A stretch of DNA of 64,000 nt from Acephala macrosclerotiorum (Eukaryota > Ascomycota > Leotiomycetes > Helotiales > Mollisiaceae). This document shows positions 48,654 to 60,366 of the stretch, piece after piece. Position 1 is the stretch's first letter. The number at the start of each line of letters is the position of its first letter. A model generated the notes under the pieces. It had not been told where the DNA came from and did not search any database. It worked only from the letters and a program-made list of their open reading frames with translations. A program made the position numbers and the translations under genes. The DNA lies in the NCBI GenBank assembly GCA_014904845.1, contig MU119269.1:124001-188000 (forward strand). The letters are read 5' to 3'.

Positions 48654-50925
48654 ATGCGGCTCTGCTCCACGACCTCACGGATATCCGTGGTGCTCTCTCT
48701 TCTGATATGGAAGACCTCAGCCGATCGAGTCTTCGAGTCATCCTCACTAGATGTGTGCCAGACCAACTCGTCCTTCATGGCCAGTCTGTTCAACATCGTT
48801 TTTACGCCTGACAACAAGACTCTCTCCATCAATGTGAATGGAAATTCTGACGTGACTGGGAACGTCACCTTCGAAGTCCATGCCAGCGTGTATGGCTACA
48901 CCTTCCTCACGGAATCTCTGGATCCATGCACCTTGGGCCTATCCACCCTCTGTCCTCTGAGCCAGATCCAGACCAGTTTCGACGCTACTTATACGAACAT
49001 CTCGTCCTCATTCATCTCCAAAATTCCAGGTGTTGCCTACCAAATTCCTGACCTGGATGCTACAGTCACGGTTTATCTGTATGCGACTGACAAACCGACG
49101 GTCAGCCTGGCCTGTGTACGCTCAAGAATCTCAAATCTTAAGACCGTAAATCAAACTGGAGTCAGATGGGCGACCGGCATCATTGCCTTGATTGGCTTTT
49201 GCTCTTCCGCACTGGTTTCTGCTCTTGGATACACCAACACCGCTGCCCACATGATGCTGTATGCTTTATCGCTCTTCGGCTATTTTCAAGCCGTCGCTAT
49301 CATCGGCCTTTGTGCGGTACCTCTACCTCCAATTGTGCAAGCCTGGACCCAAGACATGAGTTGGTCCCTCGGAATCATCAAGGTCCATTTTCTACAGAAG
49401 TTTGCGACGTGGTATCAGCTTTCGACCAGTGGCACGCCTACCACAATCCTCACCACCCTTGGCACTAAGTCCGTCCAAGTCGCCAAACGGAGCCTTGAGG
49501 AAGGTCATTCTCTTTATCAACGGTCTGCCGCAATCCAAACTACTCAGAGTGGTGAATACATTGTCACCGGAATCGACAGAGTCGCTTACCTTGAAAATAT
49601 GGAGCCATCGAACCTGTTCTTTACCAGCTTGATCTTCTATTGTATGTTCGTCATCTTCGCCTTGCTCGTTGTTGGCATCTTCAAGGCAGTGTGCGAACTA
49701 GCCATCCGACAGAACTGGATTTCGAGCGACAGTTATCTCTATCATATTGTCCGTAACGACTGGCGTGCCAGTCTCAAAGGCGTCGTCTTCAGAGTTATCC
49801 TGATCGGTTATCCTCCAATGACGATATTGTGTCTCTGGGAGTTCACCCAAAATGATTCTCCTGCCGAGATCTTCTTAGCCGTGATTTTCTTCTTCGGAAT
49901 GACAGCAGCTCTCGCCTTTGCTGCTTACAAAGTCTTCCAAATTGCCCGAAGGTCTCAACAGCAGTATCAAACCCCAGCTTACTTGTTCTATGCCGACGCT
50001 GTCGTCTTGAACAAATGGGGATTTCTTTTCACTCAGTTTAAAGCGTCTTCTTACTTTTACGTCGCTCCAGTTTTGGCCTATACTCTTGTGAAGGGTGCGT
50101 TCGTTGGGTTCGGACAAAAGAGCGGCGTAACGCAAGCTATTGCGCTGATCATCATCGAAGCCGCTGCACTCATCGGAGCATCGGTCCTCAAGCCCTGGAT
50201 GGATAAGACCACGAACGGTATCAACATCTCGATCTGCGCCATCAACTTCGTAAACGCCATCTTCCTCTTAATATTCACCAACGTCTTCAACGGTCCCGGG
50301 CTCCTCATTGGTGTCGTTGGTGTCGTCTTCTTCATCATGAACGTTGTCTTTGCCTTCGTCTTGCTACTCGTCGTCCTCTTCGCGGTTGCTCTTTCATTCA
50401 TCCGAAAAGATCCAGAGACCCACTACCAACCTGTAGCAGACAACCGCGCCTCATTCATCAAATCCCAAACCGCCTTATCGACCGAACTCGCCTCTCTAGG
50501 AGTAACAGCTCGAGGCGAAAATAAGGAATACGGACATCCCGACAATCTCCATCCCGCCGATGTTACCCGCCATCATCAATATAACTCCTACTCTAATGCC
50601 AACTATCGAGACTCCGCCAGTATTCCAGACACACCGACCCCGCAGTCACCGGCGTTCATGAGTCCAGCTCATCAGGCGATTGAGAATGAGAAGTTGGGGC
50701 ATGGGTTTCAGGCTAGTGATAGCACGTTGGCGAGGTTGAATAATGAGGGATCATTTGCCAATTCGGAAGGGTTGAGGGCTGCGTCGCCGAGTATTAGTTC
50801 GAGGAGTCATAGTCAGAATAGTAATAGGCCGGCTGGAAATAGGTGAGCTTGCTTTGTTACCCCTTTTGCTCAAACTCAACTGATTTTTGTACAGTTCTTG
50901 GCAACGCGGAACAGGAGATTCATGA
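48654..50925 (+). CDS. Fungal TRP-like channel / FLC family membrane protein
   Basis: Flc/Pkd2-type proteins are multi-pass membrane proteins linked to FAD and calcium homeostasis, ER/Golgi function and cell wall integrity. Exon 48654-50842 plus a 31-bp last exon 50895-50925 (ending SSWQRGTGDS) give 739 residues; ignoring that intron would end the protein early at 50846. The ATG at 48654 opens a signal peptide. An ML-like lumenal domain follows (about residues 25-170, with cysteines and N-glycosylation sequons), then an array of about nine to ten transmembrane helices (WATGIIALIGFCSSALVSALG onward; VVGVVFFIMNVVFAFVLLLVVLFAVALSFI as the last). The motif FLFTQFKASSYFYVAPVLAY lies in the TRP core. 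The cytosolic tail is Ser-rich with PDTPTPQSPAFMSP, a likely phosphorylation region. Best described as FLC2-like; the exact paralogue is uncertain. Confidence 0.9.
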
Positions 50926-53900
50926 GCGGAAACGGGACCGATTGGAAGAAGTTATAGCAAGTCATGGCTTGGAGTCCTTATGAAGAAAGCAAGTTGAGGC
51001 ATTTTTCGGGATATCTACCAAAGCATGAGAATGTAAGAGGTGCATATGCATTCCGGAACGGAGTTTTTCATTGGGACGGCGGATATAATTTGATATCAAA
51101 GAAAGCATGGTGGCATTCTCAGGATGGATGGAAGTGTTGGCGTATTTTGCTAGTGGGAAGTTTCACGTGACGTTACACGCATTTTACTTTACTACAATGT
51201 GTGAATAGATATTGTGTAGATATAATCATAATCTATGGTCATGCTTGGATTTTTTTCGTTGTGTATTAATGATTGTGGTGAGAAACTTGGATTTTGAGGT
51301 ATTGTGTGAACGAGAGGAAGGCAGTGGGGTGGCGGAGCGGAAGGGGAAGTGGTATGTAGAGATGTTTGATCGGACTTCGATGGGAAGTCTTTGCTCCGAT
51401 ATTTCGACAATCTTTACAGGTGTGTCCAAAGAAGGAAGGAGTTCCAAGCTTGGAGAGTCTTTCGGTATTCTATTTCTTCTGTCTTTCCCTGCTGGTCCAA
51501 GCCGCCCAATGGTTGGTAATGTCTGTCTCTGAGATCAACTTTGCGACCAGATTTCTAAGGTTTTCTGCCACGCTACTTCGCTCTACTTCTAGTGATATGA
51601 ATGTCCTGAAGGCCCCTAGGCTACCTGCATGTACTCTTAAAGAAGATGTCAAGGATTGAACGTACGAGAAAGTGGATATATCGGATTCTGTCTATAGACG
51701 AGGTTAAGACATTCAACAATCACTAAAGTCTGACATCGTGAGTATGATTGATGCTAAAGAGGAATAGAGGGGGCTTGCAGTGAGAAGAACTTCTTCCTCA
51801 CATGGACCTGTGCTGGTGGCACTTAATGCGGTACTTTACATGTTGGTGGAGGGCCGGCTTGGGGGGTTTAGCCGAGTGCCTTGGGTTATCCCCCTCAAGT
51901 TAGACTGCGCCGTCAGAGCCTTGCCCTTCTCTGCATTGCAGGAAAACTTTTGCAAAAGTCATGTCACGAAGGCTCGATGGATTATCTGGTTACAAAGGAC
52001 AAGGGCAACATCAATGTCCAACTCAAAGTACGCAGGGAATGCAGTCCATTCCTATTTCCACTCCCAAAGGAATCGACTTCGAAGCACCAATAGCAACTCC
52101 GACAGCCGTTGACATTATTTGATAGCCTTGTTGGGGGACGGCGACTCAACACCTGTACGAAGCAGAGCTTTTACACTCTGCGGGTGCCTCCTACGAACCT
52201 GTGTCTCTTCTAAGAGACTGATCCTGCTCATGCAGGGTTGGATTGAGTGTGTTGCTACACAATAAGATCCCAGAGCTAAGATTGAGTCAACTATATCACT
52301 ACGCCAGGGGCAGAGCAGTTCCTGGGCTCTCACGATGAGCTTCTCGACTTATATCACATTGGCATGCGGTTGAGGGTGGTGGTAGGGAGCAAAACTGCGA
52401 TTAAGAAAGAGGCACACGCACATGCGATTCACCATATTCTCACCAGTCGATTGAGAAGCCAGATTTAAGGGTACAAAGTGCCTTTCTGCCCACCTCCTCT
52501 CAGCAACGGCCGCGGTACGCTGACTGCCTATTGTACCTCGTCCTCGATGGGCCCGAATACTCGATTTACCCCGAATACACAATCTCTGCCCCCAGGGTTC
52601 AACCAACACGTCCTCACTACCGGGTGACATATCGATCGAAGAATGCATACACTGTTAGACAGAGCCGAGTGCAATCCTAGCTAAGATAGGGAGCTTTGGA
52701 CGAACTGGACTATGCATAGGCGGTTTTGGCAATTTTCCCTCAGATGGCTTCTAGTTGAGGAATTCAAGACGATGCACATAAATTGGATATCTGATGGACT
52801 ACGTAGATGCTTCTCTCTCTGTATATGTAGTGGAGGACTGCAGTTGTGATCCGGACTGGAACTGTGTGTGCTGGAGTCAGAGAGGAGCTCCAAGTCTCTG
52901 CATGAGCTTTAGAGGCTAGCTGCCTAGCAGTACGACAGCGCGACAGCGACGTTAAACTGACTGAGTCTCATTACCATGATAGCCTTGTTCCATTCTTAGG
53001 CAGAGCTGGAGAGGCCTCCGGGCCCCGGAATAAGAATAGTACTCGGAATGAAATAATTCAGTCAAGCATCCTGGTCAGTGGCCTTTCAAGTCTTCACCAC
53101 ACAGCATGCACACATGTTTTCGATGCAGCAAGGAATTGCTATATTAGAGTTCAAGAAAACGCTTCAAATTACAAGATAACCAGCAGCTCTATTCCGCTAC
53201 TTAATCTCAGTCAAGTGTCTCACACTTCTGAGACTGGGTTCTTAGTCGAATCTTCATCCTATCACCACTTCCGAACCGAATGCTTGCGCGCTGCAGATCC
53301 CGAGAAACAATACGCAGGCTCGGCACAGCATCAAAGGTTAGGTTTTCATTCTCGATCCAGAGCCTCCCTGCAAATATTCGCAAATCGCCAGATGTGAAAC
53401 AAAGGAACGAGGAAGGCGATTCCAGTGAATCTCACAAGGTTGGTGAGGAAATCTAATGCTATGCAGAGGCTGGGCGTCGATTATCAATTTTTAGTGGCTG
53501 ATTGGCTAAAACAGAAGCTGCAGGAAGGGGAGGTTCGTGTGCTAAGGAGCCACCCGGACCAGCCATTCTTTCCGTTCCCTCCCACACCTCACAACAAACA
53601 TGTCGGCGATCTGCCATGGAATGATTTATCGCAAAAATATCTTCGCAGATTGCATGTCGCTGTTCGATCTTCAACAGAGTCATCCGGAGCCTTTCCAGAT
53701 GTCGGTAGCGAATTGAGACATCAATTGACCTGATCGCACTACCCAACCTTGAACTCCTCCTGAGCTATCCTGAATGGCAGTGGAACGATTTGAGGATGGG
53801 AAGCCTAAAAAAAAAAAAAAAAAAATTCATGCATACTCTTGAATAGCCCAAGAAGGTCTATGGAGTGTCTTAGATACAAGCCCGCGGTATGCGACCCAGC

Positions 53901-54470
53901 CGTCATCTGGAACCGAATTTCTCATTAGCCAATGGCTATTAGCTATTAAAGTAAGTTATCGCGATCATCTCTGCTACCTTTGCGAAGGTCTTGATTGGCT
54001 TTGGATTCATTCACCTGGGCTTCATGGCGTCTGCGAGTGTGATATAACCACCTCTAGCCCCGACGAGTTGCAGCTGCATGGTGATTGTTTGCTCCCGGGG
54101 GATCCTACTTCAACATCCTAGACGGACGATTACAGAGAGACAGACATCGTGGCGTTTGCTCAAGCCGATTGCATGCTCACCCTCGTCCGGCTTCTATCCA
54201 CGATCCGGCGACGCCACGAGGTTCAGACAGCAAGAAACACTTCGAGTTCGTGTCCTCATGTGTATAATGATTGCTCCGTATCACCATTTTCCGTCCTTAG
54301 AGAAGTTTCTACGTCCAAACTGGACTCTTGTCATCAAGTGGGCCATCATCACCAAGCTGGAGCGAAACACCTCATCACGCAACTCAATTGCCCGGCGCCA
54401 TTCCTCCTCTTCTTGTTCATGTTCGACCAGGCTCTGTGTTTCTCAACTTTAGAATCATACCCGCCTCACG
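50926..54470. other. Gene-poor region, 3.5 kb
   Basis: No supported gene. Frames such as 51212-51532, 51780-52112, 52349-52648 and 53425-53733 have no domain and overlap antisense frames. A 19-bp poly(A) run lies at 53807-53825. The last part is upstream sequence of the second C2H2 gene. Confidence 0.35.
53807..53825 (+). repeat. 19-bp poly(A) tract
   Basis: A pure run of A in intergenic DNA. It could mark the 3' end of a retroposed sequence, but nothing upstream is recognised as a retroelement, and no flanking target duplication was found. Confidence 0.8.
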
Positions 54471-55013
54471 ATGTCGGGCTCTCGAATCTCACCTCAGAGA
54501 CCTCGCTACCCTTGCCGATACCCGTCCTGTCGTTCAACCTTTGGGCGTCGTTGTGATGCTAAACGGCATGAGAAGGAGATTCATCACAGTCCTCACAAAA
54601 TCTTCTGTCCTTTCACGGGATGCTCATTCAGAGGAGCAAAGCGGGCCAATGTTTTGAGGGAGCATATTCGGATTCACCACACCTCACCTCGTGCGCAATG
54701 TACGTATCAACACTTTCAAGTCCCTAAATCCAGTCCGTGGGGGGGAAGCTGATCCGTGGTTTTAGACCAACAATACTCTTGCTACTTTCCAGCCGAGACT
54801 ACCCAGCTATTGCCGTCGACTTCTCCCTCTTCCTCCGCATATTCCTCCAATCTTCACCTCTTCGACGTACAATCTCTTACGAACTCGACTTTGGCAGACC
54901 TGGTTGATTGGAACTTGATGAGTGTCGATCCTTTCGTCTTCGACAAGCCCATCACATTTTGTGGAGTCATGCATGAAGAGGACATTCAATCTGGTGCATC
55001 TGGGTCGCAATGA
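54471..55013 (+). CDS. Small two-finger C2H2 zinc finger protein (copy 2)
   Basis: Exons 54471-54699 and 54766-55013 give 158 residues; the 66-bp intron (GTACGT...TTTTAG) is phase 1. Fingers: CRYPSCRSTFGRRCDAKRH(x4)H and CPFTGCSFRGAKRANVLREH(x4)H, again with four residues between the cysteines, starting near residue 15. The tail is Ser/Thr/Leu-rich and acidic (SLTNSTLADLVDWNLMSVDPF), compatible with an activation segment. The first finger closely resembles that of the copy at 58906 (CSYPGCGKGFGRRSDMKRH). Probably a DNA-binding regulator; targets unknown. Confidence 0.78.
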
Positions 55014-55625
55014 AATACCTCAGGGCTACATTATGGGTCATGGAGTTGAGAACAAAAGGAATGAATATCTACTTTTGGTTTGGTCTACAAGTCTACAAAT
55101 CTACATGTTCTTGAACTTCAAATCAAATCTCTCTAGCAAAGTCTCTAAGAGACCAGGAAAACCTCCTTCAACGCTCGGGAATTTTATATATCTGTCAGAG
55201 AATAGATGCGTATTTTTCATTCATGAACTAGCTGGGAAGGCTATTTAAATACCAATTCATATAGATACGGTGCACATCGAGCACGCGCTTCAGCACTTGC
55301 CTCTCAACTCTGAGCTGTACTGGAGAAATATTTATGCTTTCGTTGCCAATGTGTCTTATGAATCATGCTCGTATAAACTCCAAATATCTCCCCTTTCATG
55401 CTGTGCAACCACTTTCGCCCTCTAAAGTGTATCTGCCATCCTCGCGACTAATATTCAGGGGTAGCGAGAAGGAAACGCCACGTGATCCATAGTCGTTGGC
55501 TTGACCGACTGCAGCGACAAGACAGTCCTAAGCCCGTAAGGATCTTCAGTCATCTCTGAAAACGTTTCATTCAAGTCTCCAACGCTGAGAAAATATGGCA
55601 GCTTCATTCAAGGCTCAATGAGGTC
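55014..55625. other. Spacer, no supported gene
   Basis: Contains the 3' flank of the second C2H2 gene. A plus frame (54922-55248) overlaps the gene out of frame and is a shadow. An ACGTGATC word lies near 55480. Confidence 0.4.
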
Positions 55626-56375
55626 TCAATACACAAGTCTCCAAGCCCACCACTTACTCCTCAACTGAACACCACCGTTGTATTCGACCTCCGAGGGGTA
55701 GAGCCGCAAGAAATTTGGGTCTTTATGACGTTGTTGAACCTGGCAATCATCTGCTTGAGATCGAAGTCGAGTTTTGAGCGTTGTGGGGTATAGGCATTGA
55801 GGTTGAACAACGGCTGTATCCGATTGAAGTGTTGAAGACCGATTCGAGTACACTGGACCCAGTTCTTGGAAGTCGTAAATGGAACGAGATCTGCTAAGAG
55901 GTTGACAGTTAGCTTTGTGAAATTGTGTGGGGATGGCAGACGAAGATGAAACCGAAGAGGAAATGAACTCACCCATTAACTACAGCTCCAAATCTAGTCT
56001 CTTCACTCGCTTCTCTGCTTGGGCCCACGATCCGCTGAGGTGAAGCTGTCATCTTGATGCGACTCGATGTATTCTTGAAATTTCCCAGGCCCAGTGGCGC
56101 ATCCGTCAAAAAGAGATCCGGTATCTTGTGATCTTGTAGGAGGCAGCAGCAGCGTTGGAAGAGCCACCTCGAAGTTCGATTGGATATTGCGCCAATGCCA
56201 TCGGTCCTTCACATGAATGAGTCGAGTTGGGGACGTCCATCAGCCAACTTGACAGCTCGAAGGGAGTCTCGAGCTGGTGACTGAGGATAGTTTCGCATCT
56301 GGCAGGTGTCGAGAGTAGCGCTGGTGAGAGAGATGTTCGAATTGATGGTGCAGGTATCAGCGCACGTTGAAGCAT
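55626..56375 (-). pseudogene. Possible gene relic of unknown family
   Basis: On the minus strand two frames look protein-like in series: FTKLTVNLLADLVPFTTSKNW with LQHFNRIQPLFNLNAYTP and LDFDLKQMIARFNN, and, after a shift near 55730-55745, KDPNFLRLYPSEVEYNGGV with SKWWAWRLVY to a stop at 55626. The style resembles C-terminal regions of fungal F-box-like or hypothetical proteins, but no domain is certain. An upstream frame (56106-56375) may be its 5' part. The frameshift suggests a relic, though an unseen intron is possible. Confidence 0.3.
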
Positions 56376-58905
56376 TTAGGGTAGAAGGTTTGCGTTGAAT
56401 GTTCAGTCCAGGGCTGTGTGCTGAAGGGCCCAGCGAGTGTTAGTGAGTTGTTTAGGGGGAAGCAGAGGAGAATACCTTTAACTTGATTCCGACACGACTC
56501 TTTCTGTTACGTATGGAGAAGTTTGAGGAGCCTGAATGCTCAGAAGCATTTCTAGCTTCCTTGAAAAATAAAGGCAACTGCTTAGGGCTTAATTCTATCT
56601 AACGCAGGCGCCAGACTTCCGGGTTAACCCTTGGTACCACGCTCCGCAGGTTGATTCACAAAGATCAACGGAAGCTAACAGGCATTGAGGATCCTGCCTT
56701 GAGAGTCGGGAAACTTTCTCCGTGATGACTATAGCAGCCTTCTGAGAGAAGAATAAGAGCCTGTTTCTGGGCTTAGCGGTCTCAAAATGGCCACGTCTGG
56801 TAAAAACTCCGTAAAGAACTACCGCTGCGACGGGCACAGGACGACTCCGAGATGAAACAGGGCGTAGTAGAACGAGCCTTGATCATAGTCTTGCTTTGGG
56901 GAGCCGGGCCACATCCACAATCAAAATTGGCGGTTCTGGCGATCAGCCGTCCAAAGTCTCCTTCCTTTTGAATTGGGGTGTAGAACATGGGTTATAATAG
57001 TCAAATATCCCCACGCCGCAAACTTTGAGTTTCACAACGACCTACGACCCCTTCGGAAACTTCGTCGGACCCGTGAAAGCCGATCGAAACCGCATGCTGT
57101 CGGAACATGGGTTATTGTTCATAAGAGAGATGCATATAGGGACTTGGGACTATTTCACCGTTGCGTCTGAATATGCGCGCCCCTTTCCAATACATACCCT
57201 GAGACTTTCCCCATAAAAATGCGCCAATAATTGCCCAAAACAGACACCGAAAAGTAGCCTAGGCTCTTTGGGGCTTCTTTTGTCGTTTACCAGGGTTGCG
57301 AGGTGCTTTTCTTCCAGCATTTTCCACATCCCCATCAATTCCTAGATATCTGACAACCTCGGGAGATAAACTCATGGTTCACATTAACCTTGGTGAATCG
57401 AGATTGAGAGGGCGGTGATGCGCTGTTCGGTCGCGGGACAGTGACCGAACATGGGTAAGCGAGTGCTTCAAGGGGGGAAGGCTGGACGAATGCGGCCTAG
57501 CCGCCGGTATCATAGACAAGCCCAATTGGTAACCTCCTGCATATTTTTGCACCCGATAGACTTCCCAGCACAACGGTCAGTGGCTGATTTGCACGAACAC
57601 TGACTAGTACCGCCCTTTTCTGGCACACAAACGCCCGGCTCAGGAGGGTGTAATACAAATCGCGAAAAAAATTTTCGACATGGGTTCTTCTCCTGTCGAT
57701 AAGCCTGCATATTTGCGGAATACGTCGGTCAGATCGTAAGTTTCCTGCAAAAGAATCCAGCCGTTTCGAGATGGTGAAGTCAGAGATCGCTGCCAAGAGG
57801 CCTGACATACAAACCCGTCGACAGCAGCCCCGTCCTGAAAAAAACACCCCAGTAATGTCTATTACTGCATGATATACGAGCTGAACGATATCATTGGTGC
57901 CAACTTCCTATTCCAAAAAGCCGTGAAAGTGATGACCCACCCCGCATATGTAATGATGGATTGACTAAATGGGAGAGTCCTGAGGCATGGCATTCAACAT
58001 CAGTCTCGACGGCCATGACGATGGTTTCACCGACCGTTGAGAAGCTTTGAGGCGACACTGGCCTAAAGAACTGCCCTATAAGTAGTGAGAGGAAGACTTG
58101 AACACACTTTATCTTAGTGAAACCTGGGCTGGACCGGTTCGCAGAAAATGCTATCATTCGACGGCCGCTGAACTCGAGTTTCCGTTGATGTACCTCACAA
58201 GGCCACTCATCGAGAGACCATCTCGACCACAAAGCCGCGACATCTGGCGTTATTTCTAGATAGAATGCCAGATGGCACCCTGGCCCATGACTCCCATGCA
58301 GAGTTGCTGGGAGGCATGGGTAGAAAGCATTTTGAGGAATGGGATGAAATGGGACAACTTGGGGAAGGCTGGGGCAAGCTGGGGAGACAGCGTGGAGTGG
58401 AGAGAAAATAGGCAGGCACGCTAAGCTCACTCTGGCTTTGAAGTCGGTGCATTCCTAGGCTTTCACTGTGCGCGCTCTGTTCACCCCTGTAAAGCTCCCT
58501 GGAACCACGACGGAGGATGAGAAGGCAGACAGAGGAGAGTTCCTCTCGGGACGATGGTAGGGAAACCGGGGATGGCGTTCCGGGACGCTAGATGCTGCTG
58601 CCAGACCTTGAATATCAGAATTCAGAAAAGCAGCTCTACCTCTTCAGCGTACGAGAAAAAAGAATCATCTTCATTACATCGATTGTGTAACACACTTCAC
58701 CGCTCACTCCTTTCAGGCCTTAATCGTTGACTGCGGCGTCCTATAATGTCGCTCGAGATCATCGAAGTTATTTCTGACTGTCTGTGCGAAGTCTCGTCTG
58801 GCAGGCAAGGTCCCTTTCGACTCCATCACCACTCAGAAATTATATCCATATACATTCGACAAGACTCTACGAAGCATGGCATAAGTCACATAAATTCATC
58901 TCGAG
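56376..58905. other. Gene-poor region, 2.5 kb
   Basis: No supported gene. The longest frame (57891-58430, minus, 179 codons) has no domain and an unlikely composition. Two GTGTAGAACATGGG/GGAACATGGGTTAT-like words recur near 56980 and 57100 without a clear repeat structure. The final 250 bp are the leader of the third C2H2 gene. Confidence 0.35.
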
Positions 58906-59630
58906 ATGGACACCACATGCAGCTACCCAGGCTGTGGCAAGGGATTCGGCAGAAGATCCGACATGAAGCGACACCTAAAAAACACGCATCTCTACCAGAA
59001 GGAAAGATGCCCCTTCGCAGATTGTCGGGCAAAGGCAATGCGCAAAGACAAGTTGAAGGGGCATATGCAGAAGAGACATGGTCTTGAGTTTGAAGGTAAG
59101 TCACTGCGGCTATGCTTGTCGAGTCAGGATGTACCTTGACGTTGTCGGTAGAGGTTATTACACTCCAGCCCACCAGGTCTGGTGAAGCAGTTCAATGCCT
59201 AAAATCGACGAAGTATAGTGGACTTGCCGATACAGAAGCTTCTATGCTTTCTAGAATGTCGATGACCGGCCCCAACAAACGATCCACGATTGGCTTCCAG
59301 CACTCGGCTCAACAGCACGATCATAATTTTGGATGCCTTATCAATCCAATGGATTATTCACTCCCATTGCCACACCCGAATTCGATCCTTCCGTCGCAGC
59401 CGGACATTCAAGTCACAGCTTCTACGCATACAACGGCGTTACAAATTTCTTTGCCACTGCGATTCCCTCCATCTCCCTATGGTAATATCCCCGAGTTCGA
59501 GGATACATCTATATTTACAGACTGGATGAAGACTGCCTTTGGCGACAACGACTTCGACCTAGGAGTGGGTGATCGATTCAACGACACAGAGGCCATCGAC
59601 ATGGAACCCGACATTCAGAAGCAGGCATAA
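58906..59630 (+). CDS. Small two-finger C2H2 zinc finger protein (copy 3)
   Basis: Exons 58906-59095 and 59152-59630 give 222 residues; the 56-bp intron (GTAAGT...GGTAG) is phase 1 and lies a few codons after the last finger, as in the other two copies. The fingers start almost at the N-terminus: CSYPGCGKGFGRRSDMKRH(x4)H and CPFADCRAKAMRKDKLKGH(x4)H. The long tail is Pro/Ser/His-rich, then acidic near the end (FGDNDFDLGVGDRFNDTEAID), which suggests an activation region. Target genes are unknown. The nearest supported gene downstream is the convergent RING gene. Confidence 0.8.
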
Positions 59631-60366
59631 TGGTACAAATTTGTTCAATGGTAGGAGCCCCATCCATCAACTCTGCATGGGCGGAACATTGCACGCTTTC
59701 AACTCGCTTCCAATGAGTTTCTATCTTACTTGGCAAATGTCATTCTGTTGTCAAGCCCGACCTTACTGATCAAGTGGCCTAGATTTCGAGCCTCGATACC
59801 CGGTTGTACTTAACAACGAGCAGAAACGAAGATGCAACAACCAGACATCTCCCAACAGCCTATAGTCTGCTTGCTCCTTCCCTACTTGGGTAAGATCCAC
59901 CTCATTGTCTAGATCTCATTTCTGCCAGGGCATTGGCTGACACTCTTCTTGATAGTAACGAACATTTCACTATTTCTTCTTTCGATCACCCCAACACTAC
60001 GACCGGAAGTTCCTTCTCAAACTGTGCAACATGATCAAATCAAGCAAATCAAAAACACGCGGCACTACGCCAGCTGCCAGGACAAAAGTTTCGATTCAAT
60101 AGACTAGTTACGTCTCCTTTAGACCATACAATGCATAATACACGCAAGCAAGAGGACGAGACCAGACCAAGCTCAGCACTGCATCATTTATGCTAAGTGA
60201 AGAGTGATATACAATGCCCCTCCCTTGTCTTTCAAGACCAGGCATGATCTGATCCCGCTGGATCCATAACGGTAGATATGCCGCCCACCCAGCGGCCACG
60301 ATGCAGATGCTGTTCGTATAATACTCCCACAAATGCCACGCCATCCGGATATGTATGAAGAGGCAT
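59631..60366. other. Spacer between convergent genes
   Basis: Holds the 3' flanks of the third C2H2 gene (+) and the RING gene (-). Short frames here (59569-59769, 60108-60431 minus) have no support. Confidence 0.4.

Noticed and set aside
53807..53825. Poly(A) run as the tail of a LINE-type element
   Set aside because: No reverse transcriptase remnant and no target duplication could be seen; retained only as a simple repeat.
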